Below are positions 23,301 through 31,502 of a stretch of 33,435 nucleotides of DNA, piece after piece. A program made the position numbers and the translations under genes. How positions within the stretch are numbered: the first letter of the stretch is position 1; each line of letters starts with the position of its first letter. The stretch comes from JBOHWJ01 sp050736615 (lineage in GTDB: Bacteria > Desulfobacterota > Binatia > Binatales > Binataceae): contig JBOHWL010000285.1 in assembly GCA_050736615.1 (NCBI GenBank), positions 1 to 33,435 of the forward strand, read 5' to 3'. Under the pieces are notes generated by a model. The model was given only the letters and a program-made list of their open reading frames with translations, was not told the origin of the DNA and did not search any database.

Positions 23301-24726
23301 CGACGAGCTCGAAGAGGCCTACGGCCATTCGCCCTACATCAAGGAAATCGCGGTGGTCGGCTTGAACGTCGCTCAGAGCGAACAAGTCGCCGCGCTGGTG
23401 GTTCCAGCCTACGCTCGCGGCGAGAGCCGTCGCACAGTCGAAGACAAGCTGCGTGCGCACTTCGATAAAGTTGGCACTGGCCTGAACCCGCACAAGCGCA
23501 TTCGCATCCTGCGTTTCACTGACGGTGAGTTGCCGCGCACCCGGACGCGCAAGATTAAACGCGCCGAAGTCACCGCGATCATCCGGCGGATGGTTGAGAG
23601 CAGCGTCAGCGAACTGGCCACCGTTAGCGCGGAAATCGAACCATGGCTGGCGCAGGCGTTGGCCCAGGTGACCAGCGGCTCGATCAGTATCACACCGGCG
23701 ACGCGGCTGATCGAAGACCTCGGACTCGATTCGCTGGCGTTGGCGGAATTGGGTGAGCATATCGCGGTCAAGACCGGACGCGAATTGAGCGCGGAGGAAT
23801 TGTCCGAGGTGCGCACGGTCGACGATCTGCAACGGATCGTCGGTCAGGGGCAGAACCGGCCACATCTGCCCTCGTACGCGCGCCTGGCACGGCCGTTCAC
23901 ACCGCGGTTGCCGTCGCCACTCCGGCACATCGGCGAACTCACCTTTCGCCGCTCGATGAGCACCGCGTTCGACGCCTGGCTCAAGCCGCGTATCATGGGG
24001 CGTGGCAATATCCCCGCCAACCGCAACGTGCTGGTGGTGGCCAACCACGCAAGCCACGTTGACTTCGGCTTGGTCGCGCACGCGCTCGGTCCGATGGGGC
24101 GCGAGTTGGTGGTGCTGGCCGCCAAGGATTATTTTTTTAACAACGGCATCCGGCGCTTCATCGCAACTAACTTCACCAGGCTGATTCCATTCGACCGCGA
24201 GCGCGCACAGCTCGAATCGCTCGAGGATGCGTTAGACGAACTCGCCGCCGGCCGCAGTGTGCTGATGTTTCCCGAAGGTACGCGTTCACCCGATGGCGCC
24301 GTGCATGAGTTTCGCAGCGGCGTCGGCTACCTCGCTTTGCATGGCGGTTGTGACGTATTGCCGATTCACATCGCCGGCACCTATGCCGTGCTCGGCAAAG
24401 GCGGCCTGATTCCTCATCGCGCGCCGGTCGAATTACGTATCGGACAGGTGATCACGCATGCGGAATTGTGCGGGCTGGCGGCCGATTCGGAGGGCGCCGG
24501 CGCTTATCGCAAGCTCGCCGAGCATATGCGTCACGCGGTGGTCGGGCTGGCTCAAGCGCATAGGCCACGACGCTTAAGGGCCGCCGCCCATACGAGCGGC
24601 AGCGCGTCGTTGACCGAAGCCGAAGTCCGCGACAACGAGGCTGTTCACAAAAATCAGCCGATACGAAGCCGCGAAGCGACGCGCCAAAGGCTCAGCGCGA
24701 AACCGGCCTCGCCCGCTGGAAATTAG
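20290..24726 (+). CDS. ElbD-like multidomain lipid synthase: acyl reductase, AMP-ligase, ACP, PlsC acyltransferase
   Basis: A 1478-residue fusion with four modules in order. (1) NAD-binding-4/fatty acyl reductase, about 35-545: TGGTGFLG 42-49, HVST, and Y283-x3-K287 in TYSYTK. A charged helical insert lies at about 207-275. (2) Acyl-adenylating domain, about 555-1100: TSGTTGAPKG 721-730, GYGLTE, HTGD, GRAKD. (3) Acyl carrier domain with DSL Ser1148. (4) PlsC-type acyltransferase: NHASHVD 1252-1258 and FPEGTRS 1327-1333. It resembles the myxobacterial ether-lipid enzyme ElbD in content. It plausibly activates a fatty acid, loads it on the carrier, reduces it and acylates a glycerolipid. ATG 20290 overlaps the LarA-domain gene; ATG 20368 is an alternative. 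No membrane helices are obvious. Confidence 0.88.
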   Translation: MSNNNHGRNRKAGAPDASPNRLTVEPMPPLEQVLRQRRILITGGTGFLGKVLLYLLLRWHPEIERIFLLIRGDRRSSLNRFRREILDSAAFGPLRDHLGLGFDRYVEKKIAVVAGDITEPGLITDDAEMLGHGTLDAVIHCAGLVNFEASLEKALSVNTVGVANVIEFCRQRGAALVHVSTCYAAGVAEGHRFEDDIPSDWSPSGRRGFNLQREIRDALAAVHRIEAESHDQARQAELRAEDEEHETDDREAVSEARRKQWLEERLKAIGRERALSWGWPNTYSYTKSLGEQLVLAARDSLNISVARPSVIESALKDPVPGWNQGVNTSAPLTYLAGRGYRFYPAKPDLVLDVIPVDLAAHALIPILAAVLLKRHAPIYQLCTSDVNPLPMRRLVELTALSNRRENRKGDGGPLGKLGPHLEAVVVSQDTYELVSHTLPNLLKQTAVLSRTLMGETSQGARRFEQRIAKLCENTELARSMVEVYRPYIQELVYTFHGANIRTLYGALAASDAARHPFHPESIDWNDYWINVHLPGLRRHIFGSLELHTRSRPRRLGRHKTLVEMLDRAAERHGAKPALSVRKASGQRISIGYRELRDTAHRASLLLRTRGVKPGDRVLLIGENSPDWVQAYFAILYAGAIAVPLDNLVSTDELASICRIAEPKAALLSTACGHRLGRGVKEAAGNILELELGELQRPFVLRSKAATPITIDRKTVASIVFTSGTTGAPKGVMLTHGNFCAEVMMLGRVFALDSNDIVLSLLPLHHTFEFTCGMLLPLASGANIVYPLGVDAASLARTLADVRPTALIGVPALWEAVHRRIMDEVEARGPFFQAGFERLRDLNRRLDRDLHLNLGTLIFRPAHGALGGRLRLAVSGGAALPQRVAGFFNDIGIHLLEGYGLTESAPVLSVARPEEPLAAGSVGKPLAGVEVQLSGTEEGGVGEIIARGPNVMAGYYRNQAATDEMLKDGWLHTGDLGRFDADGRLYIVGRAKDVIVDSGGNNIYIDELEEAYGHSPYIKEIAVVGLNVAQSEQVAALVVPAYARGESRRTVEDKLRAHFDKVGTGLNPHKRIRILRFTDGELPRTRTRKIKRAEVTAIIRRMVESSVSELATVSAEIEPWLAQALAQVTSGSISITPATRLIEDLGLDSLALAELGEHIAVKTGRELSAEELSEVRTVDDLQRIVGQGQNRPHLPSYARLARPFTPRLPSPLRHIGELTFRRSMSTAFDAWLKPRIMGRGNIPANRNVLVVANHASHVDFGLVAHALGPMGRELVVLAAKDYFFNNGIRRFIATNFTRLIPFDRERAQLESLEDALDELAAGRSVLMFPEGTRSPDGAVHEFRSGVGYLALHGGCDVLPIHIAGTYAVLGKGGLIPHRAPVELRIGQVITHAELCGLAADSEGAGAYRKLAEHMRHAVVGLAQAHRPRRLRAAAHTSGSASLTEAEVRDNEAVHKNQPIRSREATRQRLSAKPASPAGN

Positions 24727-24772
24727 CAATGATTCGGCGACCGGATGAAAGCGGGCGCGGCGCGACACCCAC

Positions 24773-24801
24773 TTTTTCCTCATAAACGGCGCCTATATAA
24801 T
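24773..24801 (+). promoter_or_regulatory. Promoter of the RNase J gene
   Basis: A consensus -10 TATAAT (24796-24801) with a poor -35 (TTTTTC, 24773-24778) at 17-bp spacing. The start site would be near 24808, just before a stem-loop. Confidence 0.5.
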
Positions 24802-24809
24802 TTCCCCAG

Positions 24810-24828
24810 AAGCCGCGCGTAGCGGCTT
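24810..24828 (+). other. 5'-terminal stem-loop in the RNase J leader
   Basis: AAGCCGC (24810-24816), loop GCGTA, GCGGCTT (24822-24828): a perfect 7-bp stem. It lies within a few bases of the predicted transcript start and ends ten bases before the GGAG ribosome site (24838-24841). Confidence 0.6.
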
Positions 24829-24847
24829 GGGGCGGGCGGAGATTGTG

Positions 24848-26512
24848 ATGGTTGCTTCCACTTCCACGCCGGTAAGGATCGTTCCGTTGGGTGGGCTCGG
24901 TGAAATCGGGCTCAACCTGATGGTGCTCGAATGCGGGCAAAGCGCCATCATCATCGATGCCGGCGTGATGTTCCCGGAGGAACGAACCTTTGGCGCGGGT
25001 TTGCTTATTCCTGAATTCCGTTATCTGGAAGAGAGTCGTCTCAAAATCGAAGGCGTGGTCCTGACCCACGCGCATGAGGATCATATCGGCGCCCTGCCCT
25101 TTTTACTGCGGCGCTTTCCAGCCGCCGTGTACGGCAGTGAGGTGACCCTGGCGTTCGCCCGCCGCGCGCTCTCCGAAGATGGCTCGTTGGGTGCGGCCGA
25201 GATGAAGGCGATCGAGCCTGGCCGCCGCTTTTCACTGGGACCGTTTGAACTCGAGCCCATCCGCGTGACCCATTCAACCCCCGATTCAATCGCGCTGGCA
25301 ATTCGCACGCCGGCTGGGCTCATTGTTCATAGCGGGGATTTCAAGATCGATCCGGCGCCGGTGGACGGCCAGTTGTTCGACAGTGCGCGATTCGCCCAAT
25401 TGGGTGTTGAAGGCGTCGACCTGTTGCTTTCGGATTCCACCAATGTGGAACGCGCGGGATGGTCCGGGTCCGAGACTTCGCTCAAACCGGTGCTGAGAGA
25501 ATTAATCGGCCGCACCAAGGGCAAATTCTTCCTCTCTTCCTTCTCCTCGCATCTCCATCGTATCAAGCAATTGACCGATGTCGCCCGCGAAAGCGGCCGT
25601 TACGTGGTGCCGCTCGGGCGTCGCATGGCGGAAAGCGTGCGGCTTGGGATGGAAGTGGGGCAATTGGTTTTTCCGTCGGGCACCTATATTGACCGTGCCG
25701 AGGCGGACTTCCTCGAATCAAAACGGCTGTGCTTTCTCACCAGCGGCAGTCAGGGTGAGCCAATGTCGGCGCTATCGAAGCTCGCGGCCGACAATCATCC
25801 CAATGTGCATATCGCGCCCAATGACGTGGTGGTCTTGTCGTCGCGTTTCATTCCCGGCAACGAACGCACCATCAACAACATCGTCAATCAACTGTACAAG
25901 CGCGGCGCCGAAGTTGTTTACGACGCAATCGCGCCGGTACACGTGTCCGGCCACGCCTGCCGCGACGAACTGGCCGAAATGATTCGGCTGGTGCGGCCCA
26001 AATACTTCGTGCCAATCCACGGTGAGTACCGTCATCTGCGTCTGCATATCGCGCTCGCGGCCGAATTGGGCATCCCGGCGCGCACCCGCATCCTGCTCGA
26101 AGACGGCGGCACCTTGGTCATGACCGGCGGGGAAATTCGGCGCGGGCGGCCGGTGATCACGGGACGTGTGCCGGCGGAAGGTGGCGAATCCGGCGACCCG
26201 GAGCTGATTCGCGAGCGGCGCGCGCTCGCGCGGGACGGCACCGTGATCGCGATCGTCGTGATTTCATCCCGCACTGGAAAGATCGTGGCGGGCCCCGAAG
26301 TGCTGTCGCGCGGCGTGGTGGCCGGCGATGGTATTTCCGAGCATATCGCCAACGCGAGAGCCGAGGTCGCCGATCGGGTCCGCGAGCTGAACGGCTTAGT
26401 GCGTGGCGACGAGGCGCGGCTCAAAGTCGAAATGGTGCGAGCCCTGCGCCGCTATTTCGGTTCCGCCACGGGCAAACGCCCGCTGATCGTGCCGTACGTG
26501 ATGGAGGTCTAA
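24848..26512 (+). CDS. rnj: Ribonuclease J
   Basis: A 554-residue metallo-beta-lactamase/beta-CASP ribonuclease, typical RNase J length, with 5'-to-3' exonuclease and endonuclease activity in RNA turnover. Visible motifs: HAHEDH (74-79, zinc), HSGDFKID, SDSTNVE, SSFSSHLHRI and GSQGEP (beta-CASP), VHVSGHA, PIHGEYRHLRLH, and a C-terminal domain. ATG 24848 has GGAG at 24838-24841 with six bases spacing; an ATG-type start at 24827 would sit inside the leader stem-loop. It follows the lipid operon but has its own promoter. ftsK begins 42 bases after the stop. RNase J in a diderm suggests a lineage outside the enterobacterial RNase E type, though the two enzymes can coexist. Confidence 0.95.
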   Translation: MVASTSTPVRIVPLGGLGEIGLNLMVLECGQSAIIIDAGVMFPEERTFGAGLLIPEFRYLEESRLKIEGVVLTHAHEDHIGALPFLLRRFPAAVYGSEVTLAFARRALSEDGSLGAAEMKAIEPGRRFSLGPFELEPIRVTHSTPDSIALAIRTPAGLIVHSGDFKIDPAPVDGQLFDSARFAQLGVEGVDLLLSDSTNVERAGWSGSETSLKPVLRELIGRTKGKFFLSSFSSHLHRIKQLTDVARESGRYVVPLGRRMAESVRLGMEVGQLVFPSGTYIDRAEADFLESKRLCFLTSGSQGEPMSALSKLAADNHPNVHIAPNDVVVLSSRFIPGNERTINNIVNQLYKRGAEVVYDAIAPVHVSGHACRDELAEMIRLVRPKYFVPIHGEYRHLRLHIALAAELGIPARTRILLEDGGTLVMTGGEIRRGRPVITGRVPAEGGESGDPELIRERRALARDGTVIAIVVISSRTGKIVAGPEVLSRGVVAGDGISEHIANARAEVADRVRELNGLVRGDEARLKVEMVRALRRYFGSATGKRPLIVPYVMEV

Positions 26513-26554
26513 GCCGCCATCGCACGCCGGGCCAAAGCGCCGCCGATCGCGCTG

Positions 26555-28756
26555 GTGTCGGCCATCGAGGCGCCCATCTCGGGACGCGACGGCCGAATTG
26601 CGCGCGAGCTGGGCGCCCTGATGCTGATTGCGCTGGCGGTCTTCACACTATTGAGTCTGTTGAGCTTCGACCTCGGCTATCATAGAAACCTCGGCGGCAA
26701 ACTCGGTGCCTTCATCGCCAGTAGGCTCACGTCGTGGTTCGGTTATCAGGCCTACGTGGCCGTGGCGTCGATGGGGCTGCTCGGACAGCGGATATGGGCC
26801 GTGGTCAAGGCGCGCCAGCTCGTGCGCGAGATAGCGGGCGGCCTTATCGTCATTCTCGCTCTGAGCACCGCCGCCAGCTTTGTCCGCGGGGACGTCGCGG
26901 CCGGTGGAATCGCAGGTGCCGCGATCGCGCGTGTGTTGCTCAAAGATGTCAACCTCGGCGGTGGATACCTGGTGGTGCTGCTCGCGCTCGTCGGCGGACT
27001 CGCCTTGACGCTGCGGCGAGCCCCGACCGACCTGATCGCAACCTTCGCGGGCGCGATCACATGGCGCCCGCGCAGCCACTCCGAGAACCAGGAAAGTGTG
27101 AACGCAATCGCGCTCGAACTTGCGGAAGCGGAACCTGCCAGCGATGCGCCAGTTGAAACGCCGATTGCCATAAAAAATGTCGTCGCGCACCAAGCGCCTC
27201 TGGTCAAGCGCAATGAACCGCCGAAGCCGGCTTCGCTTAAGCAACCAATCGAGGCGCAGCCGCGGGTTAAAGGCGCCTACAGGCTGCCGCCCGCTTCGAT
27301 CCTGGACATACCGCCGTTCGAACATGCGCAAGTCGATGAGGCCGCGCTGGGGCGCAGCGCGCGACTGCTGGAACAGAAGCTGGCGGATTTTGGCGTGCAA
27401 GGGCATGTGGTCGAAGTCCAGCCCGGACCGGTGGTGACGATGTACAAGCTCGAACCCGGCTCCGGGATCAAGGTCAGCCAGATTGTGAATTTGGCCGACG
27501 ATCTCTCGATGGCGCTGCGCGCGGCGACCGTCCGTATTCTGGCGCCGGTGCCAGGCGAGGCCGTGGTTGGAATCGAGGTGCCGAATCGCAAACGCGAGAA
27601 GATCTACCTGCGTGAAATCCTCGAAGCGGAAGCCTTCGGCGCCGCGCAAAGCCAGCTCACGATCGCGTTGGGCAAAGATATTACCGGACAGCCGATGGCG
27701 GCGGACTTGGCCGCGATGCCGCATCTGCTGATTGCGGGCGCGACGGGCACCGGCAAATCCGTGTCGATTCATACAATGATCGCGTCGATTCTTTTCAATG
27801 CGACGGCCGATGATGTCCGCTTCATTCTAATCGATCCAAAAATGCTCGAATTGTCCGTTTACGAGGGCATTCCGCATTTGCTGGTGCCGGTGGTGATCGA
27901 TCCCGAAAAGGCGGCGGCGGCACTACTGTGGGCGACGCAGGAAATGGAGTCGCGTTATCGCATGATGCGCGATTTGGGCGTGCGTAATATTGACGGTTAC
28001 AACCGCGCGCTCAACGCCAACGGCCTGATTGAGCTCAAAGCCGATAACCGTGTCGCCGGAGATGATGAAGACGGTGAGGCGGCGCCGTCCATCGCGCCGG
28101 TGAAGCATCGCAAACTTCCAAAGATCGTGATTATTATCGACGAACTCGCGGATCTGCTGCTGAGTGAAGGCAAAACCGTCGAGCGGGACATTACACGCCT
28201 GGCGCAGAAGGCGCGTGCTTCCGGCATCCATTTGATTCTTGCCACGCAACGGCCGTCTGTCGATGTCCTCACCGGGCTAATCAAGGCCAACCTGCCAGCG
28301 CGCATTTCTTTGCAAGTAACCTCGCGCGTCGACTCGCGCACGATTCTGGATTCGATCGGAGCGGAGCGTCTGCTGGGTGCCGGAGATATGCTGTTTATGC
28401 CGCCGGGCACGGCGAAGTTGCGGCGTTTGCACGGGCCGTTTGTTTCCGAAGCGGAAATTCGCCGCGTTTGCGATTTCCTGCGCAAGCAGGGCGCGCCCGA
28501 TTACCAGATGGAGATCCTTGAAACCACTGCGGCTAACGGTGACAACGCCGGCCCGGACCGCGATCGGGATGAGCTTTACGACGACGCCCTGCGTATCGTC
28601 CTGGACAGTGGCCAGGCGTCAATCTCGATGATCCAGCGTCGTCTCCGCATCGGCTATAATCGCGCGGCGCGGATGGTTGAAATGATGGAGCGCGAGGGAA
28701 TTGTGTTACCCGCCGAAGGCGCGCGTCCGCGCGAGGTGCGGATGCGCGGCGCGTAG
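26555..28756 (+). CDS. ftsK: DNA translocase FtsK/SpoIIIE
   Basis: A 733-residue septal DNA pump that clears chromosome ends and activates dimer resolution at division. Four or so hydrophobic segments lie within residues 20-165, then a short Pro/Ala-rich linker (about 170-245; much shorter than in E. coli FtsK). The motor follows with Walker A GATGTGKS (395-402) and Walker B IVIIIDELADL (D529, E530). LATQRPSVDVLTGLIKANLPARI is the family signature. The C-terminal winged-helix gamma domain (about 670-733; SISMIQRRLRIGYNRAARMVE) reads KOPS-like sites. The start is a GTG at 26555 without a clear Shine-Dalgarno; no other start exists between it and the rnj stop. lolA follows, a gene order common in many bacteria. 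Confidence 0.95.
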   Translation: MSAIEAPISGRDGRIARELGALMLIALAVFTLLSLLSFDLGYHRNLGGKLGAFIASRLTSWFGYQAYVAVASMGLLGQRIWAVVKARQLVREIAGGLIVILALSTAASFVRGDVAAGGIAGAAIARVLLKDVNLGGGYLVVLLALVGGLALTLRRAPTDLIATFAGAITWRPRSHSENQESVNAIALELAEAEPASDAPVETPIAIKNVVAHQAPLVKRNEPPKPASLKQPIEAQPRVKGAYRLPPASILDIPPFEHAQVDEAALGRSARLLEQKLADFGVQGHVVEVQPGPVVTMYKLEPGSGIKVSQIVNLADDLSMALRAATVRILAPVPGEAVVGIEVPNRKREKIYLREILEAEAFGAAQSQLTIALGKDITGQPMAADLAAMPHLLIAGATGTGKSVSIHTMIASILFNATADDVRFILIDPKMLELSVYEGIPHLLVPVVIDPEKAAAALLWATQEMESRYRMMRDLGVRNIDGYNRALNANGLIELKADNRVAGDDEDGEAAPSIAPVKHRKLPKIVIIIDELADLLLSEGKTVERDITRLAQKARASGIHLILATQRPSVDVLTGLIKANLPARISLQVTSRVDSRTILDSIGAERLLGAGDMLFMPPGTAKLRRLHGPFVSEAEIRRVCDFLRKQGAPDYQMEILETTAANGDNAGPDRDRDELYDDALRIVLDSGQASISMIQRRLRIGYNRAARMVEMMEREGIVLPAEGARPREVRMRGA

Positions 28757-28762
28757 GCTAAA

Positions 28763-28782
28763 GCTTCACGCTCAAGTGAAGC
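28763..28782 (+). other. Hairpin between ftsK and lolA
   Basis: GCTTCAC (28763-28769), loop GCTCAA, GTGAAGC (28776-28782): a perfect 7-bp stem. No T-tract follows, so it is not a convincing intrinsic terminator. It may be a processing or stability element. Confidence 0.4.
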
Positions 28783-28810
28783 CCCACACCCCGAAACTCG
28801 TCTATCCTTA

Positions 28811-29548
28811 ATGGTGATTGATCACGACAGGGGCGCAATCGCGCCGCGCCACGGCACGGCTCGCGCGGCAAGTTACGCGGTGATCGTGCTCATGCTGGTC
28901 GCGCTCGTCAGTTTTCCTGAAATTGCTAGTAGTGCCTCGTTGGCGCCAGTGAACCTGGCCGGGCGGCAATCCCCGTCTTTGCACACTTTGCTACATCGCC
29001 TGCAGCGGCATTATCAGGATACCGGCTCATTTACCGCAAATTTTACCGAAGAAATTCTCCGCGTCGGCGGTATCAGCCAGAAACGCGACGGAACCGTTGA
29101 CTACAAAAAGCCTGGCCGCATCAGATGGCGGTTTACCGGCAACCAGCCAGAAACGATCGTCAGCAACGGCCAGACCATCTACGATTACGACCCGGGACTC
29201 GACCAAGTGGTCGAAAGTCCACTCAAACAAGCGTTCAAAACGTCGGCAGTGGCGGCCTTTATGCTCGGGGTCGGTAATCTTGAACGCGATTTCAACGCCA
29301 CCGAGGCAGCTTCGAGCGAGGGCCTGCGTCGAATCATTCTGCGGCCCAAAATCAGTGGCGATCAAATCAAACTGGGGATCAATCCGAGTACTCTCAACAT
29401 TGAAAATCTTACCGTGAAGGACGCTCTCGGCAATACGACGGAGCTGCATTTCACCAACATCCACACCAACATACCCCTGAGCTCCTCCCTATTTGAATTT
29501 CAGGTTCCGCAGGGTGCGGATATCGTTGGTGTGCCTGATTCGCACTAG
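28811..29548 (+). CDS. lolA: Outer-membrane lipoprotein carrier protein LolA
   Basis: Periplasmic chaperone that carries lipoproteins from the LolCDE transporter to the outer membrane. Of the 245 residues, about 20-43 form a hydrophobic signal segment (SYAVIVLMLVALVSF) with a probable cut after ASSA. The mature domain shows LHRLQRHYQDTGSFTANFTEE and KPGRIRWRFTGNQPETIVSNG with TIYDYDPGLDQVV, all typical of LolA. ATG 28811 has no Shine-Dalgarno, and the 18 residues before the hydrophobic core are longer than usual, so a start further in (for example GTG or CTG) is possible. It lies 54 bases after ftsK. It supports an outer membrane in this organism. Confidence 0.92.
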   Translation: MVIDHDRGAIAPRHGTARAASYAVIVLMLVALVSFPEIASSASLAPVNLAGRQSPSLHTLLHRLQRHYQDTGSFTANFTEEILRVGGISQKRDGTVDYKKPGRIRWRFTGNQPETIVSNGQTIYDYDPGLDQVVESPLKQAFKTSAVAAFMLGVGNLERDFNATEAASSEGLRRIILRPKISGDQIKLGINPSTLNIENLTVKDALGNTTELHFTNIHTNIPLSSSLFEFQVPQGADIVGVPDSH

Positions 29549-29691
29549 CGAGATATTGCTTCCGCTCTCCGCAGCGGCTATAAAAACGAGCTTTCCGAGA
29601 CCGCGCCGGGGCGGCGGATCAATCTTGGCACCGTGGTTGCTTATGTGGCTCGCCACGAGTAGACATATATGCCCCCAGTTGATGGCGAATT

Positions 29692-31032
29692 ATGGAAAAG
29701 GTGCATTTTTTAACTCTAGGCTGCCCAAAGAATCTGGCTGATAGCGAACTGATGCTGGGGGCGCTCGTGCGCGCCGGATTCGAGCTTGTCGAGGCTCCAG
29801 AGGACGCGCAGGTGATGGTGGTTAATACCTGCGCCTTTATCGAAGCCGCCAAAAAGGAATCGCTCGACGCGATACTGGCGGCGGCCGAACTGAAAAAGCT
29901 CGGCGCGGGTCGCCGCCTCGTGGTGGCCGGATGCATGGCGCAGCGTTATGGGGCTGAACTGCGCGAAGAATTACCCGAAGTGGACGTATTCGTCGGCACC
30001 GGCAACTTTCTCGAATTGCCGGAACTGTTGCGGCGCACCGAAACGCCGGAATTGCGGCCGATTCCTTATCCGGGTGGGGCGCATTTCCTCGCCTCGGGCC
30101 TGGCGCCACGGCTCAGGACCGGAGATTTCTTCAGCGCCTATCTGAAGCTGTCGGAAGGCTGCAATCATAAATGCGCCTTCTGCATTATTCCCAAAATTCG
30201 CGGACGCCATGAGAGCCGCAGGCCTGCGGATATTCTCACTGAGGCGCGCGCACTGGCGCGTGACGGTGTGCGCGAGCTCAACCTTATCGCGCAAGACCTA
30301 ACCGCCTATGGTCGTGACCTCAATCCACCCGTCACCTTGGCAAAGCTGCTCGGGATGCTGGCCGCGGTCCAAGGGATTCGCTGGATTCGGCCGCTCTATT
30401 GTTATCCGAACTTTGTCACCGATGAACTGCTTGAAACAATCGCAGGCTTGCCGCAAGTGGTCAAGTATATCGACATTCCGTTGCAGCACGCCGACGACGA
30501 TGTGTTGCGCGCGATGCGCCGCGAACGTTCCGGCAACGCTTTACGCAAGCTGCTCGACCGTATTCGCCGGAGAATACCGGGAGTCGCGATTCGGACCTCG
30601 TTCATCGTCGGCTTTCCGAGCGAAAGTGAGCACGCTTTTGCCAATCTATGCGACTTCGTGCACGAGCAGCAGTTCGATCGCGTCGGCGTGTTCACTTATT
30701 CGCGCGAGGAGAACACAGCCGCTTACGACTTGCCCGGACAGCTTCCCGCGCGGGTCAAACGCTCCCGCCGCGCCGCCTTGATGGAAGCTCAGGCGGACAT
30801 TTCGCTGCGCAAAAATCGTGCGCTTATAGGCAATGATCTGGAGGTGATGGTCGAAGGCCCTTTGCATGGCGGCGCCATGCGCTCACGCGGGCGCAGTGCC
30901 GCTCAGGCACCCGAAATTGACGGCATGGTGTCGCTCAGAGGCGAAGCACATCCGGGTGAATTCGTTCGCGCGCGTGTGAGTAAGGCCCTCAGCTACGATC
31001 TTCATGCGGACGTGATCGGTGCGATTGCTTAA
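29692..31032 (+). CDS. rimO: Ribosomal protein S12 methylthiotransferase RimO
   Basis: Radical-SAM enzyme that methylthiolates the conserved Asp of ribosomal protein S12. In 446 residues it has the UPF0004 domain with cysteines C11 (LGCPKNLADSE), C47 (NTCAF) and C81 (AGCMAQ). The radical-SAM motif CNHKCAFC (C157, C161, C164) follows with IIPKIRGRHESR, and a C-terminal TRAM domain begins around residue 375. LGCPKNLADSE and the RIRRRIPG.A.RTSFIVGFP region separate RimO from MiaB. ATG 29692 has no strong Shine-Dalgarno. The DksA-type gene starts 17 bases after the stop, so the two form an operon. Confidence 0.95.
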   Translation: MEKVHFLTLGCPKNLADSELMLGALVRAGFELVEAPEDAQVMVVNTCAFIEAAKKESLDAILAAAELKKLGAGRRLVVAGCMAQRYGAELREELPEVDVFVGTGNFLELPELLRRTETPELRPIPYPGGAHFLASGLAPRLRTGDFFSAYLKLSEGCNHKCAFCIIPKIRGRHESRRPADILTEARALARDGVRELNLIAQDLTAYGRDLNPPVTLAKLLGMLAAVQGIRWIRPLYCYPNFVTDELLETIAGLPQVVKYIDIPLQHADDDVLRAMRRERSGNALRKLLDRIRRRIPGVAIRTSFIVGFPSESEHAFANLCDFVHEQQFDRVGVFTYSREENTAAYDLPGQLPARVKRSRRAALMEAQADISLRKNRALIGNDLEVMVEGPLHGGAMRSRGRSAAQAPEIDGMVSLRGEAHPGEFVRARVSKALSYDLHADVIGAIA

Positions 31033-31049
31033 GGAAAGGATTGCGAACG

Positions 31050-31502
31050 ATGGCGAGAAAAACCACGGTGGCAAATCGTAAAAAATTTCTGGCCGACCTG
31101 CGCGAGCATCTGCTCGAAATGAAAGCGAGATTACATACGGAAATCGATTCGGAGCTAAAAGCCGAGCGCGAGGGCAATAAGGACGAGGGCATGGATACCT
31201 ACGACCTCGCCTCTGAAGAACGTGATCGCGAGATCAACTTCATCCTGTCCGACCGCGAACGTGTCAAGGTCAGGCAGATCGACGATGCCCTCGGACGTAT
31301 GGAGGAAGGCAGTTACGGCGTGTGTGAATCGTGCGGACTGGAAATCGCGGAAGATCGGCTCGAAGCGATGCCGTTTACGCGTCTTTGCCGTGATTGCCAG
31401 CAGGATCAAGAGCGCGAAGCAAAGTCGCAGCGCCGCTTCGATGATGAACGCAATAGCTATCGCAAGATAGGTTCAACCGACGCGGACGAGGAGAACGTTT
31501 GA
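31050..31502 (+). CDS. TraR/DksA-family zinc-finger regulator
   Basis: A 150-residue DksA-type protein that inserts a coiled coil into the RNA polymerase secondary channel. The coiled coil carries D49-T-Y-D52-L-A54, matching the DxxDxA tip motif needed for DksA activity. The zinc finger is complete: C92ESC95 and C113RDC116. The length equals true DksA rather than the short TraR. ATG 31050 has AAGGAAAGGA upstream; a TTG at 31041 is less likely. It is tightly linked to rimO, tying it to ribosome and growth-rate control. It is probably a DksA orthologue, but paralogues such as YbiI-type proteins cannot be ruled out. Confidence 0.9.
   Translation: MARKTTVANRKKFLADLREHLLEMKARLHTEIDSELKAEREGNKDEGMDTYDLASEERDREINFILSDRERVKVRQIDDALGRMEEGSYGVCESCGLEIAEDRLEAMPFTRLCRDCQQDQEREAKSQRRFDDERNSYRKIGSTDADEENV

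Noticed and set aside
22846..24081. 411-codon open frame antisense to the ElbD-like gene
   Set aside because: It lies opposite the adenylation and carrier motifs and has no recognisable protein features.
26648..27772. 374-codon open frame antisense to ftsK
   Set aside because: Same antisense shadow pattern; the plus strand encodes clear FtsK motifs throughout.
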